DNA of 14,465 nucleotides, taken from an uncultured Rhodospirillales bacterium. GTDB taxonomy: Bacteria; Pseudomonadota; Alphaproteobacteria; Acetobacterales; Acetobacteraceae. Made by a program: the position numbers and the translations under genes. Location of the stretch: positions 1 through 14,465 of the forward strand of contig CAIMVB010000079.1 of assembly GCA_903844785.1 (NCBI GenBank). Direction: 5' to 3'. This document shows positions 1 to 6,699 of the stretch, in pieces. The notes under the pieces are model-generated. The model searched no databases and was not told the origin of the DNA. It saw only the letters and a list, made by a program, of their open reading frames with translations. Within the stretch, counting starts at the first letter, position 1. Every line of letters begins with the position of its first letter.

Positions 1-478
1 CTTCAAAACGGCGGGCCAGATCAGTGGCAGACACATCGCTGGTCTCAGCCCAGCCTTCGGTCGCCACCATGCCATCGCGCGCATCAATCCCAAGCGCCAC
101 GCGGCCCGGAAAGGCGCGGCAGGCGGCGCGGGCGAAATCCGGGTCCTTCACCGCAGCAGACCCAAGGATGATTCGGCTGACCCCCGCTTCCAACCAAGCC
201 TCGGCCGTTGCCATGGAACGAATGCCGCCGCCCAATTGCAGCTTCGCCCCCGGCACAGCCGCGATAATGGCGCTGACGGCGGCCGCATTGGCCGGCTTGC
301 CGGCAAAGGCGCCATCCAGATCCACCATATGCACCCAGGCAAAACCGGCTTCGATAAAGCTGCGGGCCTGCGCTGCCGGATCATCGGCATAGATGGTGGC
401 TTGGTCCATCTCCCCACGCTTCAGGCGAACCACCTGCCCGCCCTTCAAATCAATGGCGGGATACAGCGAAAACGCCAT
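1..478 (-). CDS. hisA: HisA, phosphoribosylformimino-AICAR-phosphate (ProFAR) isomerase, partial at the left edge
   Basis: This is the N-terminal 159 residues of HisA, the (beta/alpha)8-barrel enzyme of the fourth step of histidine synthesis. It converts ProFAR to PRFAR, which HisH/HisF then use. The translation starts [19 protein letters not shown], with the conserved catalytic-face Asp of PAIDL. It continues with HMVDLDGAF, the phosphate-binding LGGGIRS and ILGSAAV motifs, and [11 protein letters not shown] followed by EGWAET. The family length is about 240 residues, so roughly a third lies off the left edge. The ATG at 478 shares one base with the TAA stop of the upstream GNAT gene (TAATG), which implies translational coupling. 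It is the last his gene visible here; hisF and hisE are expected further left but cannot be seen. No frameshift is visible. Identification is secure from motifs plus operon context. Confidence 0.95.
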   Translation of the reverse strand, partial: MAFSLYPAIDLKGGQVVRLKRGEMDQATIYADDPAAQARSFIEAGFAWVHMVDLDGAFAGKPANAAAVSAIIAAVPGAKLQLGGGIRSMATAEAWLEAGVSRIILGSAAVKDPDFARAACRAFPGRVALGIDARDGMVATEGWAETSDVSATDLARRFE

Positions 479-1068
479 TACTGCGTGGGGTCCAAAAGCG
501 CGCCGGTGGCACGGCCGCGGCCTGGTTCCAGCGGCTTGAAGTAATAGCGGCCAGCTACCGTCTGGCCATTGACCCGCGCGTAGAAGGGATGCGTGCCCCA
601 ATGCACATAGCCAAGCGCTTCAAACAACGCGATAGCGGTAGCCTGCGTTTCCCGCACATCCAGGTTCAGCACGCGATGCCCAAGGGCGGCGGCGCGTTCT
701 TCAACGCGCAGCACCAACATGCGCGCCAGCCCATGGCCGCGCGCATAGGGCGCCAGATAGGCGTGGGTCAGGGTGGCGCCGAAGGATTGCGCTTCATTAT
801 GGCGCGGCGGGCGGACCAGCTGGGCCGATCCCACCACATGGCCATCCAGGCGGGCGATGAATAATTCACGTTCCGGCACCAGCAGCGTGCCACGAAAATG
901 CCGCGCCAGCGCTTCCCGCCCCTGCGGTTCCAGCCAGCCGAAGCCGCCACTTTCAATGATGGCGGCGTCAGTCGCCTCACAGAGGTCGGCCATATCCGCA
1001 TCCGAAATCTGTTTCGCGAGTTCCACCGCCAGATCATGGGTGAAGCTGCTGGTAAGCGCGCTATTCAT
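478..1068 (-). CDS. GNAT-family N-acetyltransferase inside the his operon
   Basis: A 196-residue protein with a GNAT fold. Motif A is visible at residues 101–123 ([19 protein letters not shown]) and contains the acetyl-CoA-binding R-G-H-G-L-A at 110–115. It is followed by a beta-strand NLDVRE and the motif-B-like ALFEALGY (147–154). About 60 residues precede the first core strands, and the C-terminal tail is rich in Gly, Arg and Pro. The substrate is unknown; GNAT proteins acetylate small amines, antibiotics or protein N-termini. The start at 1068 is preferred because its ATG overlaps the hisH stop as ATGA; an in-frame ATG at 1077 would add three residues. Neither has a clear Shine–Dalgarno, which fits re-initiation after hisH. 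It sits between hisH and hisA, so it is co-transcribed with histidine synthesis, but it is not a recognised step of that pathway. Confidence 0.88.
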   Translation of the reverse strand: MNSALTSSFTHDLAVELAKQISDADMADLCEATDAAIIESGGFGWLEPQGREALARHFRGTLLVPERELFIARLDGHVVGSAQLVRPPRHNEAQSFGATLTHAYLAPYARGHGLARMLVLRVEERAAALGHRVLNLDVRETQATAIALFEALGYVHWGTHPFYARVNGQTVAGRYYFKPLEPGRGRATGALLDPTQ

Positions 1069-1718
1069 GGCACCCATTTCAAGAAATTGGTGAGGATACG
1101 CAAGCCCACCGGGCCGCTTTTCTCTACATGAAATTGCAGTCCGGCAATATTATGGCGGGCAATGGCGGCGGTGACCGGCCCGCCATAATCGGCGGTGGCC
1201 AGCACATCTTCCGCCCGTGCGGCCTTAAAGGCATAGGAATGCACGAAATAAACCTGATCGCCGGGCGTAATACCTTCCAGCAGCCGGTGACAGCCAGGGC
1301 GGAAGGCAAGACCGTTCCAGCCCATTTGCGGCAATGGCAGGGGGGCGCCATCGGCGGCCCTCGGGTCCATCGGTGCCACTTCGCCGGGTAGCCAATCCAG
1401 CCCAGGCGTGGTGCCGTGTTCCAGCCCACGTGTCGCCATCAGCTGCATGCCAACGCAAATGCCCAGAAAAGGCACGCCATCCCCGCGCACGCGGCTTTCC
1501 AACGCGGCGATGGCGCCAGGCAGCGCATCAAGCCCGCGCCGGCAGGCGGCGAAGGCCCCCTGCCCCGGCAGCACCACGCGGTCTGCCGCCAGAATTTCCG
1601 CCGCATCGCGCGTGACACTGATTTCCGCCGCGATCCCGCTTTCCGCCGCTACTTTTTGGAAAGCACGCAGCACGGAAGCGAGATTGCCAGAGCCGGGATC
1701 GATGATGACGAGTTTCAT
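1065..1718 (-). CDS. hisH: HisH, glutamine amidotransferase subunit of imidazole glycerol phosphate synthase
   Basis: A class-I glutamine amidotransferase of 217 residues, the normal HisH length. It hydrolyses glutamine and channels ammonia to HisF, which makes imidazole glycerol phosphate and AICAR. It opens with MKLVIIDPGSGNLASV, has the oxyanion-region PGQGAF (51–56), the nucleophile in FLGICVGMQL (Cys88), QMGWN (131–135), and the His197/Glu199 pair in QFHVEKSG. Most relatives I know have Pro rather than Val between that His and Glu, a minor deviation. The ATG at 1718 is chosen over 1739 because proteins of this family start MKLVIID and because a GAGG ribosome site lies five bases upstream. 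It is 7 nt downstream of the DUF2628 gene and overlaps the GNAT gene by 4 nt. Confidence 0.95.
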   Translation of the reverse strand: MKLVIIDPGSGNLASVLRAFQKVAAESGIAAEISVTRDAAEILAADRVVLPGQGAFAACRRGLDALPGAIAALESRVRGDGVPFLGICVGMQLMATRGLEHGTTPGLDWLPGEVAPMDPRAADGAPLPLPQMGWNGLAFRPGCHRLLEGITPGDQVYFVHSYAFKAARAEDVLATADYGGPVTAAIARHNIAGLQFHVEKSGPVGLRILTNFLKWVP

Positions 1719-1723
1719 GGGCG

Positions 1724-1727
1724 CCTC
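1724..1727 (-). promoter_or_regulatory. Ribosome binding site of hisH, overlapping the upstream stop codon
   Basis: On the minus strand the sequence reads ATGAGG, then CGCCC, then ATG. The GAGG lies five bases before the ATG at 1718 and overlaps the TGA stop of the DUF2628 gene (1726–1728). This fixes the hisH start and suggests that ribosomes ending on the upstream gene begin again at hisH. The ATG inside this motif (1727–1729) is out of frame with hisH. Confidence 0.65.
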
Positions 1728-2100
1728 ATGCCAGCCCATGGGCCAAATCGGGCCGCCGATCGGCCAGGTTCAGCACCGCGCCTTCCTCATCGCGCGCCTG
1801 CACCACGCCCATCAGGCGGTAGCCTTGGCGTTCCAGGGACCAGCGATGGAGGTTGCGTGCTTCAAACCCCATCAGGATTTGCAGCGCCACCAGTGCCCAG
1901 GGGCTGATGGCAGAGGGCAGGACAAAGCCCATGAGGGTCGCCGCCGCGAAATAAAGCGCCGCTACCAGCCACAGCCGCTTGGCCAGGAACCACAGCAGCG
2001 GGAACAGCGCTGCCGCCCAAGCAAAACCATCGCGCAGCATCACCGAACGCGCGGGCTTGCCCGCCATGGCCGGGCGGTGATGCACGGTCCAGACACGCAT
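1726..2100 (-). CDS. DUF2628 family small membrane protein in the his operon
   Basis: A 124-residue protein that I place in the DUF2628 family. It often occurs in or near the his operon of Rhodospirillales-type bacteria (family knowledge); its function is unknown. The N-terminal part is soluble (MRVWTVHHRPA). About two or three hydrophobic segments follow, covering roughly residues 26–52 (FAWAAALFPLLWFLAKRLWL and on) and 54–78 (the stretch LMGFVLPSAISPWALVALQI). The C-terminal cytosolic tail contains RNLHRWSLERQGYRLMGVV, in which the LHRWSLERQG piece looks family-typical. The ATG at 2100 is one base after the hisB stop (TGAAATG), and the TGA is 7 nt before hisH, so it is a true operon member. 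It is too small to be an enzyme by itself; an inner-membrane accessory role is a guess only. Confidence 0.85.
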   Translation of the reverse strand: MRVWTVHHRPAMAGKPARSVMLRDGFAWAAALFPLLWFLAKRLWLVAALYFAAATLMGFVLPSAISPWALVALQILMGFEARNLHRWSLERQGYRLMGVVQARDEEGAVLNLADRRPDLAHGLA

Positions 2101-2101
2101 T

Positions 2102-2716
2102 TCAGGCTTCCAGCACGCCCTTGGTGGAAGGAATGGCGCTGATCGCGCGCGGGTCTGGTTCCACGGCTTCCCTCAATGCCCGCGCCAAAGCCTTGAAGCA
2201 GGCTTCCGCCACGTGATGCGCGTTGGTGCCGGCCTTTTGCGTGACATGCAGCGTGATGCCGGCATTGAAGGCAAGGGCGCGGAAGAATTCTTCGAATAAT
2301 TCCGTGTCCATTTCGCCAATCTTGGGCTGGGCGAAAGTGACAGACCAGGCCAGGAAGGGGCGGCCAGAAATATCCACCGCGGCTTCGGCCAACGCTTCAT
2401 CCATGGGGATGGTGGCCGCGCCGTAGCGGCGAATGCCGCGCTTGTCACCCAAGGCTTGCCGCAGGCATTGGCCAATCACAATGCCGACATCTTCCGTGGT
2501 ATGGTGGAAATCTATGTGCAGGTCGCCCTTGGCGCGCACGGTCAGGTCAAACAGACCGTGGCGGGCCAATGCGGTCAGCATATGGTCCAGAAAGCCAATG
2601 CCTGTGGCGATATCCGCGCGCCCTTCGCCATCCAGGCCAAGGGCGACGGTGATCGCGGTTTCCGAGGTCTCGCGGCTGATTTCCGCGCGGCGGTTCCAGG
2701 GCGGGGTGGTCTTCAT
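2102..2716 (-). CDS. hisB: HisB, imidazoleglycerol-phosphate dehydratase (monofunctional)
   Basis: A 204-residue enzyme that removes water from imidazole glycerol phosphate to give imidazole acetol phosphate, the sixth step of histidine synthesis. It shows the two metal-binding repeats of the family, HHTTED (71–76) and [11 protein letters not shown] (His167, His168, Glu171), plus GIGFLDHML (39–47) and the C-terminal IPSTKGVL. The length is that of the monofunctional bacterial form; the N-terminal HAD phosphatase of the enterobacterial bifunctional HisB is absent, so histidinol phosphatase must be encoded elsewhere. The ATG at 2716 has AGGA seven bases upstream. It is the first gene of the visible operon, and the non-coding stretch upstream should hold the promoter and control elements. 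Confidence 0.97.
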   Translation of the reverse strand: MKTTPPWNRRAEISRETSETAITVALGLDGEGRADIATGIGFLDHMLTALARHGLFDLTVRAKGDLHIDFHHTTEDVGIVIGQCLRQALGDKRGIRRYGAATIPMDEALAEAAVDISGRPFLAWSVTFAQPKIGEMDTELFEEFFRALAFNAGITLHVTQKAGTNAHHVAEACFKALARALREAVEPDPRAISAIPSTKGVLEA

Positions 2717-3016
2717 TCCGTCTTCCTACGCCCCGCAACGGGGGGGATGCAACCGAAAGCAACTCAGGGCCGGCCAAGGGCCAGGACAAAATAAAACCGC
2801 CGGGTCCAGGGGGGCTTAAGGACCACGGCGGCTGAGGAGGCGATGTTTTTCCCGAACCGGGTCTTGCGCCCGTTACGGAACCAAGCCCTGAGGCTTCGGG
2901 AATTGGACCTAAGCCGCCGATGTTTCGCCCCCATGTCGCCACTGCTCGCTTTGTGTTTCATGCCTGCATGCGGCGGGGCGGTTGCCTAGGCGCCTCAGCC
3001 GCGCCATTTCTGGCCC
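2717..3016. other. Non-coding divergent interval between hisB and hslV
   Basis: Three hundred bases separate hisB (left) from hslV (right), and I see no convincing gene in them. Inverted repeats present are: CCCCG-CAA-CGGGG at 2731–2743, just upstream of the hisB ribosome site; a long terminator-like hairpin at 2797–2831; CCCG-AAC-CGGG at 2851–2861; and AAGCC-CTGA-GGCTT at 2883–2896. Read leftward, 2787–2900 therefore looks like a folded RNA ending in a terminator. No clear sigma70 -35/-10 pair stands out for either direction. A CCCCAT hexamer at 2929–2934 resembles a heat-shock -10 for hslV but has no matching -35. hslV has no obvious Shine–Dalgarno in front of its ATG. An open frame at 2764–2961 (minus) reads through the hairpin and is not considered a gene. 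Confidence 0.6.
2787..2831 (-). terminator. Intrinsic-terminator-like hairpin in the hisB leader
   Basis: On the plus strand, arms CCGCC-G-GGTCC (2797–2807) and GGACC-AC-GGCGG (2820–2831) pair over ten base pairs with a small 1x2 internal loop and a 12-base apical loop. Read leftward, toward hisB, the hairpin is followed directly by TTTTATTTTG, the U-rich tract of a factor-independent terminator. Read rightward it lacks a U tract. Because it lies upstream of hisB with no gene before it on that strand, it would end a short leader RNA or act as an attenuator of the his operon. An upstream GGCTTAGG (around 2910) could pair imperfectly with CCTTAAGCC in the hairpin and so provide an antiterminator; this is speculative. 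Confidence 0.65.
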
Positions 3017-3595
3017 ATGACACAGACACAACACGACCCCCTGGGCTGGCACGGCACTACCATTCTTTGCGTCCGCAAGGGCGGGCAGGTGGCGATGGCG
3101 GGCGATGGCCAGGTTTCGCTCGGGCAAACTGTGGTGAAGGGCAATGCGCGCAAAATCCGCCGCATCGCCGGCGGCAAGGTACTGGCGGGCTTCGCCGGCG
3201 CTACGGCCGATGCCTTCACCCTTTTGGAACGGCTGGAAGCCAAGCTGGAACGCTTCCCGGATCAATTGGAACGCGCCTGCGTGGATTTGGCCAAGGATTG
3301 GCGGACGGATCGCTATTTGCGCCGCCTGGAAGCCTTGCTGGCGGTGGCGGACCACAAGCGGTCCCTTTTGGTGACTGGTCAGGGTGATGTGCTGGAACCG
3401 GAAGATGCCGTGATTGGTATTGGTTCGGGCGGCAATTACGCGCTTTCCGCCGCGCGGGCGCTGCTGCCCGTAGAAGGCGTGGAAGCTGAGGAGATTTGCC
3501 GGCGCGCGATGAAGATTGCGGCAGATATCTGCGTTTATACCAATGGCAATATCATTCTTGAAACCCTCGCCGCCACTACGGGAGACGCGGCATGA
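3017..3595 (+). CDS. hslV: HslV (ClpQ), peptidase subunit of the HslUV protease
   Basis: A 192-residue Ntn-hydrolase, the proteolytic chamber of the cytosolic ATP-dependent HslUV (ClpYQ) protease, which degrades misfolded and some regulatory proteins. The catalytic N-terminal threonine is Thr14 in [11 protein letters not shown], exposed after removal of a 13-residue propeptide ([13 protein letters not shown]). Further family motifs are [49 protein letters not shown] and the terminal YTNGNIILE. The length is normal for proteobacterial HslV with a propeptide. The ATG at 3017 is the only start giving this standard N-terminus, although no Shine–Dalgarno is evident. Its stop overlaps the hslU start by 4 nt (ATGA), so the subunits should be made in a coupled way. 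Confidence 0.97.
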   Translation: MTQTQHDPLGWHGTTILCVRKGGQVAMAGDGQVSLGQTVVKGNARKIRRIAGGKVLAGFAGATADAFTLLERLEAKLERFPDQLERACVDLAKDWRTDRYLRRLEALLAVADHKRSLLVTGQGDVLEPEDAVIGIGSGGNYALSAARALLPVEGVEAEEICRRAMKIAADICVYTNGNIILETLAATTGDAA

Positions 3596-4917
3596 CCGAA
3601 ACCGTAAACCTTTCCCCGCGCGAGATTGTCTCGGAGCTTGATCGCCATATTGTTGGCCAGCAGGAAGCGAAGCGCGCGGTGGCGATTGCTTTGCGTAATC
3701 GTTGGCGGCGCCAGCAATTGGCCCCCGGGCTGCGCGAAGAAGTGGTGCCGAAGAATATTCTGATGATCGGGCCCACCGGCTGCGGCAAGACGGAAATTGC
3801 GCGGCGTTTGGCGCGTTTGGCCCATGCACCGTTTCTGAAGGTGGAAGCGACGAAATTCACTGAAGTGGGTTATGTTGGGCGCGATGTGGAAAGCATTGTG
3901 CGTGATTTGGTGGAAGTGGCCATCACCATGGGCCGCGAAGCCGCGCGCAAGGGCGTTGAAGCCAAGGCCGAATTGGCCGCCGAGGAAACGCTGCTGACCG
4001 CCCTGGTGGGTGAAGGGGCATCAGGCGAAACGCGCCTGAAATTCCGCCGCATGCTGCGCGAAGGGCAATTGGAAGGCCGCGAAATCGAAGTGCAATTGGC
4101 CGATTCCGGCCCCGCCATGCCGATTGGGATCATGGATTTGCCCGGCGGCCAGCCGCCGCAGATGCAAAACCTGCAAGACATGTTCGGCAAGATGTTCGGG
4201 GGGCGCAGCAAGTCCCGCAAGATGACGGTGGCCGAAGCCCGCGCTGCGCTGCTGAAGGATGAAGCCGACAAGCTGTTGGATCAGGATGCGGTGGTGCGCG
4301 AAGCACTCGCCAATGTCGAAGCCAATGGCATCGTCTTTCTGGATGAGATTGACAAGATTTGCGCGCGCACAAGTGAAAGCGGGATGCGTGGCGGCGATGT
4401 CTCCCGCGAAGGTGTGCAGCGGGATTTGCTGCCTTTGATTGAAGGCACCACTGTTACCACCAAGCATGGGCCTGTGAAGACGGATCATGTGTTGTTCATC
4501 GCATCCGGCGCGTTTCATCTTTCCAAGCCTTCGGATTTGCTGCCGGAATTGCAGGGAAGGCTGCCGATCCGTGTTGAATTGAAGGCGCTGTCGCGCGATG
4601 ATTTCCGCCGAATTTTGACGGAACCTGAGCATTCCTTGCTCAAGCAATATACCGCGCTGCTGGGTACGGAATCCGTCACGCTTGATTTCACGCCAGATGC
4701 GGTTGAAGCGATTGCCGATCTGGCCGCAGAGATCAATGCGAGTGTGGAAAATATCGGCGCCCGCCGCCTTGCCACGGTATTGGAACGCCTGCTTGAGGAG
4801 GTTTCCTTCACCGCGACAGATCGTGGCGGCGAGAGCATTGCCGTGGATGCGGCCATGGTGCGCGATCGCGTGGCGCCACTCGCCGCCAGCGCTGATTTAT
4901 CAAGGTATATCTTGTAA
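3592..4917 (+). CDS. hslU: HslU (ClpY), AAA+ ATPase and unfoldase subunit of HslUV
   Basis: A 441-residue AAA+ unfoldase that feeds substrates to HslV. The start [20 protein letters not shown] is typical. The Walker A is GPTGCGKT (60–67). The pore loop is GYVG (93–96) within [12 protein letters not shown], and the Walker B is [10 protein letters not shown]. The inserted I domain lies between about residues 110 and 240 and includes the Met/Gln-rich [20 protein letters not shown] segment. A sensor/arginine-finger region GRLPIRVEL follows. The C-terminus SADLSRYIL is the tail that docks into HslV. GGAG lies before the ATG, which overlaps the hslV stop. Complete, with no anomaly. The EcsC-family gene begins two bases after its stop. 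Confidence 0.97.
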   Translation: MTETVNLSPREIVSELDRHIVGQQEAKRAVAIALRNRWRRQQLAPGLREEVVPKNILMIGPTGCGKTEIARRLARLAHAPFLKVEATKFTEVGYVGRDVESIVRDLVEVAITMGREAARKGVEAKAELAAEETLLTALVGEGASGETRLKFRRMLREGQLEGREIEVQLADSGPAMPIGIMDLPGGQPPQMQNLQDMFGKMFGGRSKSRKMTVAEARAALLKDEADKLLDQDAVVREALANVEANGIVFLDEIDKICARTSESGMRGGDVSREGVQRDLLPLIEGTTVTTKHGPVKTDHVLFIASGAFHLSKPSDLLPELQGRLPIRVELKALSRDDFRRILTEPEHSLLKQYTALLGTESVTLDFTPDAVEAIADLAAEINASVENIGARRLATVLERLLEEVSFTATDRGGESIAVDAAMVRDRVAPLAASADLSRYIL

Positions 4918-4919
4918 CG

Positions 4920-5729
4920 ATGAGCCTTACGGTCAGCCCTGCGCCGCCGCCGCTTGATAGCCAAGCTGAAGCAGCGCTGCGCGCGGCTTTTGAGGCTTTG
5001 GAGAACCCTTCCCTCGCGGCGCGGCTTTCGGCGACGGTGGGCACACCGATTGAAGCACTGACTGCGCGCCTGCCGAGTAGCCTGCAAGGCGGGCTGCATG
5101 GTGCCGTGCGCAAGGCGCTGGTGGCGGCAATGGATGCAGCGCTGCGAACATCGCCTTCAGCCAAACCCCCGGGCATTGCCTCATCCTGGCTGCATCGCGG
5201 GCTGGCGGCGGCGACAGGTGCGGCGGGCGGCGCTTTTGGCCTGGCCGGAACGCTGGTGGAATTGCCGATTTCCACCACGGTATTGCTGCGCCAAATCGCG
5301 GCCATTGCCGCAGAGGAAGGGGAGGATTTGGCGCGGCCGGAAATCGCTGCCGAATGCTTGAAAATCTTTGCCCTTGGCGGGCGCGGCAGCGGGGATGATG
5401 CGGCAGAATCCGGCTATTTCGCGCTGCGTATTGCGCTGGCCGAAGCGCTGAAGGGCAGCATCGGCAAAACCATCCTGCCGGGCTTTATTGCTGCCGTGGC
5501 CGCGCGTTTTGTTGGGCCGGTGGGGCTCAAGCTTTCCGCCCAGGCCGCGCCGCTGATTGGGGCCGCCGCTGGCGCTGCGATCAACCTGGCTTTCCTTGAA
5601 CATTTCCGCAGTGTGGCGCGCGGGCATTTCACGCTGCGGCGCTTGGAACGGGTGCATGGCGCCGCCACGGTGCGCGCGGCTTATGATAAATTAGCCGCGA
5701 CCAGGGATGTAGCGTTTTCCAAAGGGTAA
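4920..5729 (+). CDS. EcsC family protein
   Basis: A 269-residue protein matching the EcsC family. Family-like patterns are LAGTLVELPISTTVLLRQIA (109–128), AIAAEEGEDLARPEIAAECLKIFALGG, SGYFALR, an Ala/Gly-rich segment APLIGAAAGAAINLAFLEHF (210–229), and ARGHFTLRRLERVHG. In Bacillus, EcsC is encoded next to the EcsAB transporter, but the biochemical function of the family is unsettled. The glycine/alanine-rich stretches (about 95–113 and 205–226) could contact membranes, though there is no classical signal peptide. It begins two bases after hslU, so it is almost certainly co-transcribed with the protease genes and perhaps heat-inducible with them. The N-terminal 20 residues are low-complexity and Pro-rich. 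A strong hairpin follows its stop. Confidence 0.85.
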   Translation: MSLTVSPAPPPLDSQAEAALRAAFEALENPSLAARLSATVGTPIEALTARLPSSLQGGLHGAVRKALVAAMDAALRTSPSAKPPGIASSWLHRGLAAATGAAGGAFGLAGTLVELPISTTVLLRQIAAIAAEEGEDLARPEIAAECLKIFALGGRGSGDDAAESGYFALRIALAEALKGSIGKTILPGFIAAVAARFVGPVGLKLSAQAAPLIGAAAGAAINLAFLEHFRSVARGHFTLRRLERVHGAATVRAAYDKLAATRDVAFSKG

Positions 5730-5745
5730 TGATTTATCGGCGAAA

Positions 5746-5783
5746 TGGCATCACCCCAGGCAAGAAAGCCTAGCGTGATGCCA
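5746..5783. terminator. Bidirectional terminator-like hairpin between convergent genes
   Basis: TGGCATCAC (5746–5754) pairs perfectly with GTGATGCCA (5775–5783), nine base pairs. A nested AGGC/GCCT stem (5758–5761 with 5768–5771) lies inside the loop. It sits 17 bases after the EcsC-family stop and 21 bases before the end of the convergent aldolase gene. Read leftward it is followed by TTTCG, a short U tract; read rightward no T run follows. It probably ends both transcripts, more convincingly the leftward one. Confidence 0.6.
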
Positions 5784-5803
5784 TAGTGCAAGCTCAATCT
5801 AGG

Positions 5804-6553
5804 TTAGCGCTTGATTCCAGCAAGGGCATTCTGAATACCCGTTGTCGCCCATGGCCCCCACGGCATGGTGAAGAACTTGAAGCCCTTATCGACAAAGAAA
5901 TTCGGGTCCATCCCAGGCGGGATGAAATACATGCCGGCGGAAATGCCATGTTTCGCTGCTGTGGAAGCGATTTTATCAAGCGCGCGCTGATAGGTATCGC
6001 AGGCGTAATCAAGCGGCACATCCAATTCAATGGAAAGATCGGAAGGGCCAATCAGCAGCACGTCAACGCCAGGAACCGAGGCGATGGCATCAAGATTTTC
6101 AAGCGCCTGCTTGGTTTCAATCATCGGCACGATGACGAGTTCATTATTCACCGCATCAAGATAATCGCGGTATTTCGCGAATTCACCCCATTCACCGCGC
6201 ACACCCGCATTGCTGCGATTGCCAAGCGGGTAATAGCGGCAGGCACGGACCATCGCTTCAGCTTCCGCGCGGGTATTGATCATTGGCGCGATGATGCCGC
6301 GTGCGCCGCCATCAAGCGCGAAGCAAATCTGATCGGCCTGGTTCGCGGCAACGCGCACGATGGGCGCTGCTTTTTTGCCGCGCATCGCCTGAATGGATGG
6401 CTGCAATTGCTTGATTTCGTAGGGTGAATGCTGGGTATCAAAAAGAATAAAATCAAAACCGGCATCGGCCAGTACCGAAACATCCACATTCGGCCCCGCT
6501 GTCGTGCCAACGACAGACCGGCCTGATTTGATGCTGTGCTTGAAAGCGTTCAT
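5804..6553 (-). CDS. HpcH/HpaI family aldolase (2-keto-3-deoxy acid or 4-hydroxy-2-oxo acid class II aldolase)
   Basis: A 249-residue (beta/alpha)8 barrel of the HpcH/HpaI aldolase/citrate lyase family, which splits hydroxy-keto acids to pyruvate and an aldehyde using a divalent metal. By comparison with HpaI the likely active-site residues are His42 in DTQHSPYE, Arg67 in IVRVAA, metal-binding Glu146 in PMIET and Asp172 in IGPSDLS. The substrate loop GARGIIAPMINTRAEAE and RYYPLGNRSNAG are also family-typical. ATG 6553 (MNAFKHSIKSGRSVVG) is chosen over an upstream ATG at 6610, whose extra 19 residues look non-coding. A GAGG lies about 12 bases upstream, which is rather far. The gene is alone on its strand up to the fused dehydrogenase, whose stop lies 146 bases upstream. 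The exact substrate cannot be told. Confidence 0.9.
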   Translation of the reverse strand: MNAFKHSIKSGRSVVGTTAGPNVDVSVLADAGFDFILFDTQHSPYEIKQLQPSIQAMRGKKAAPIVRVAANQADQICFALDGGARGIIAPMINTRAEAEAMVRACRYYPLGNRSNAGVRGEWGEFAKYRDYLDAVNNELVIVPMIETKQALENLDAIASVPGVDVLLIGPSDLSIELDVPLDYACDTYQRALDKIASTAAKHGISAGMYFIPPGMDPNFFVDKGFKFFTMPWGPWATTGIQNALAGIKR

Positions 6554-6699
6554 TTGGCTTGGTTTCCTCTCGCCAGGATGCGAACAATCATTTGACCGGG
6601 CGAAATGCACCGTGTCCAGCCCCCCTTTAGGTGCAATGGATTATGTGCCGCTTCCGATACCGGCGCATTCTAGGGCGGTTAGGCAAAGCCGATCCAGCG

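Noticed and set aside
1408..2142. Plus-strand open frame of 244 codons across hisH and the DUF2628 gene.
   Set aside because: It is antisense to two motif-supported genes, low-complexity, and has no family features.
2929..2934. CCCCAT as a heat-shock (RpoH) -10 element for hslV.
   Set aside because: No CTTGAA-like -35 lies at the right distance upstream; a six-base match alone is not enough.
2764..2961. Minus-strand 65-codon open frame in the hisB leader, considered as a leader peptide.
   Set aside because: It has only scattered His codons, no His run, and reads straight through the terminator hairpin, so it lacks the hallmark of a his attenuator peptide.
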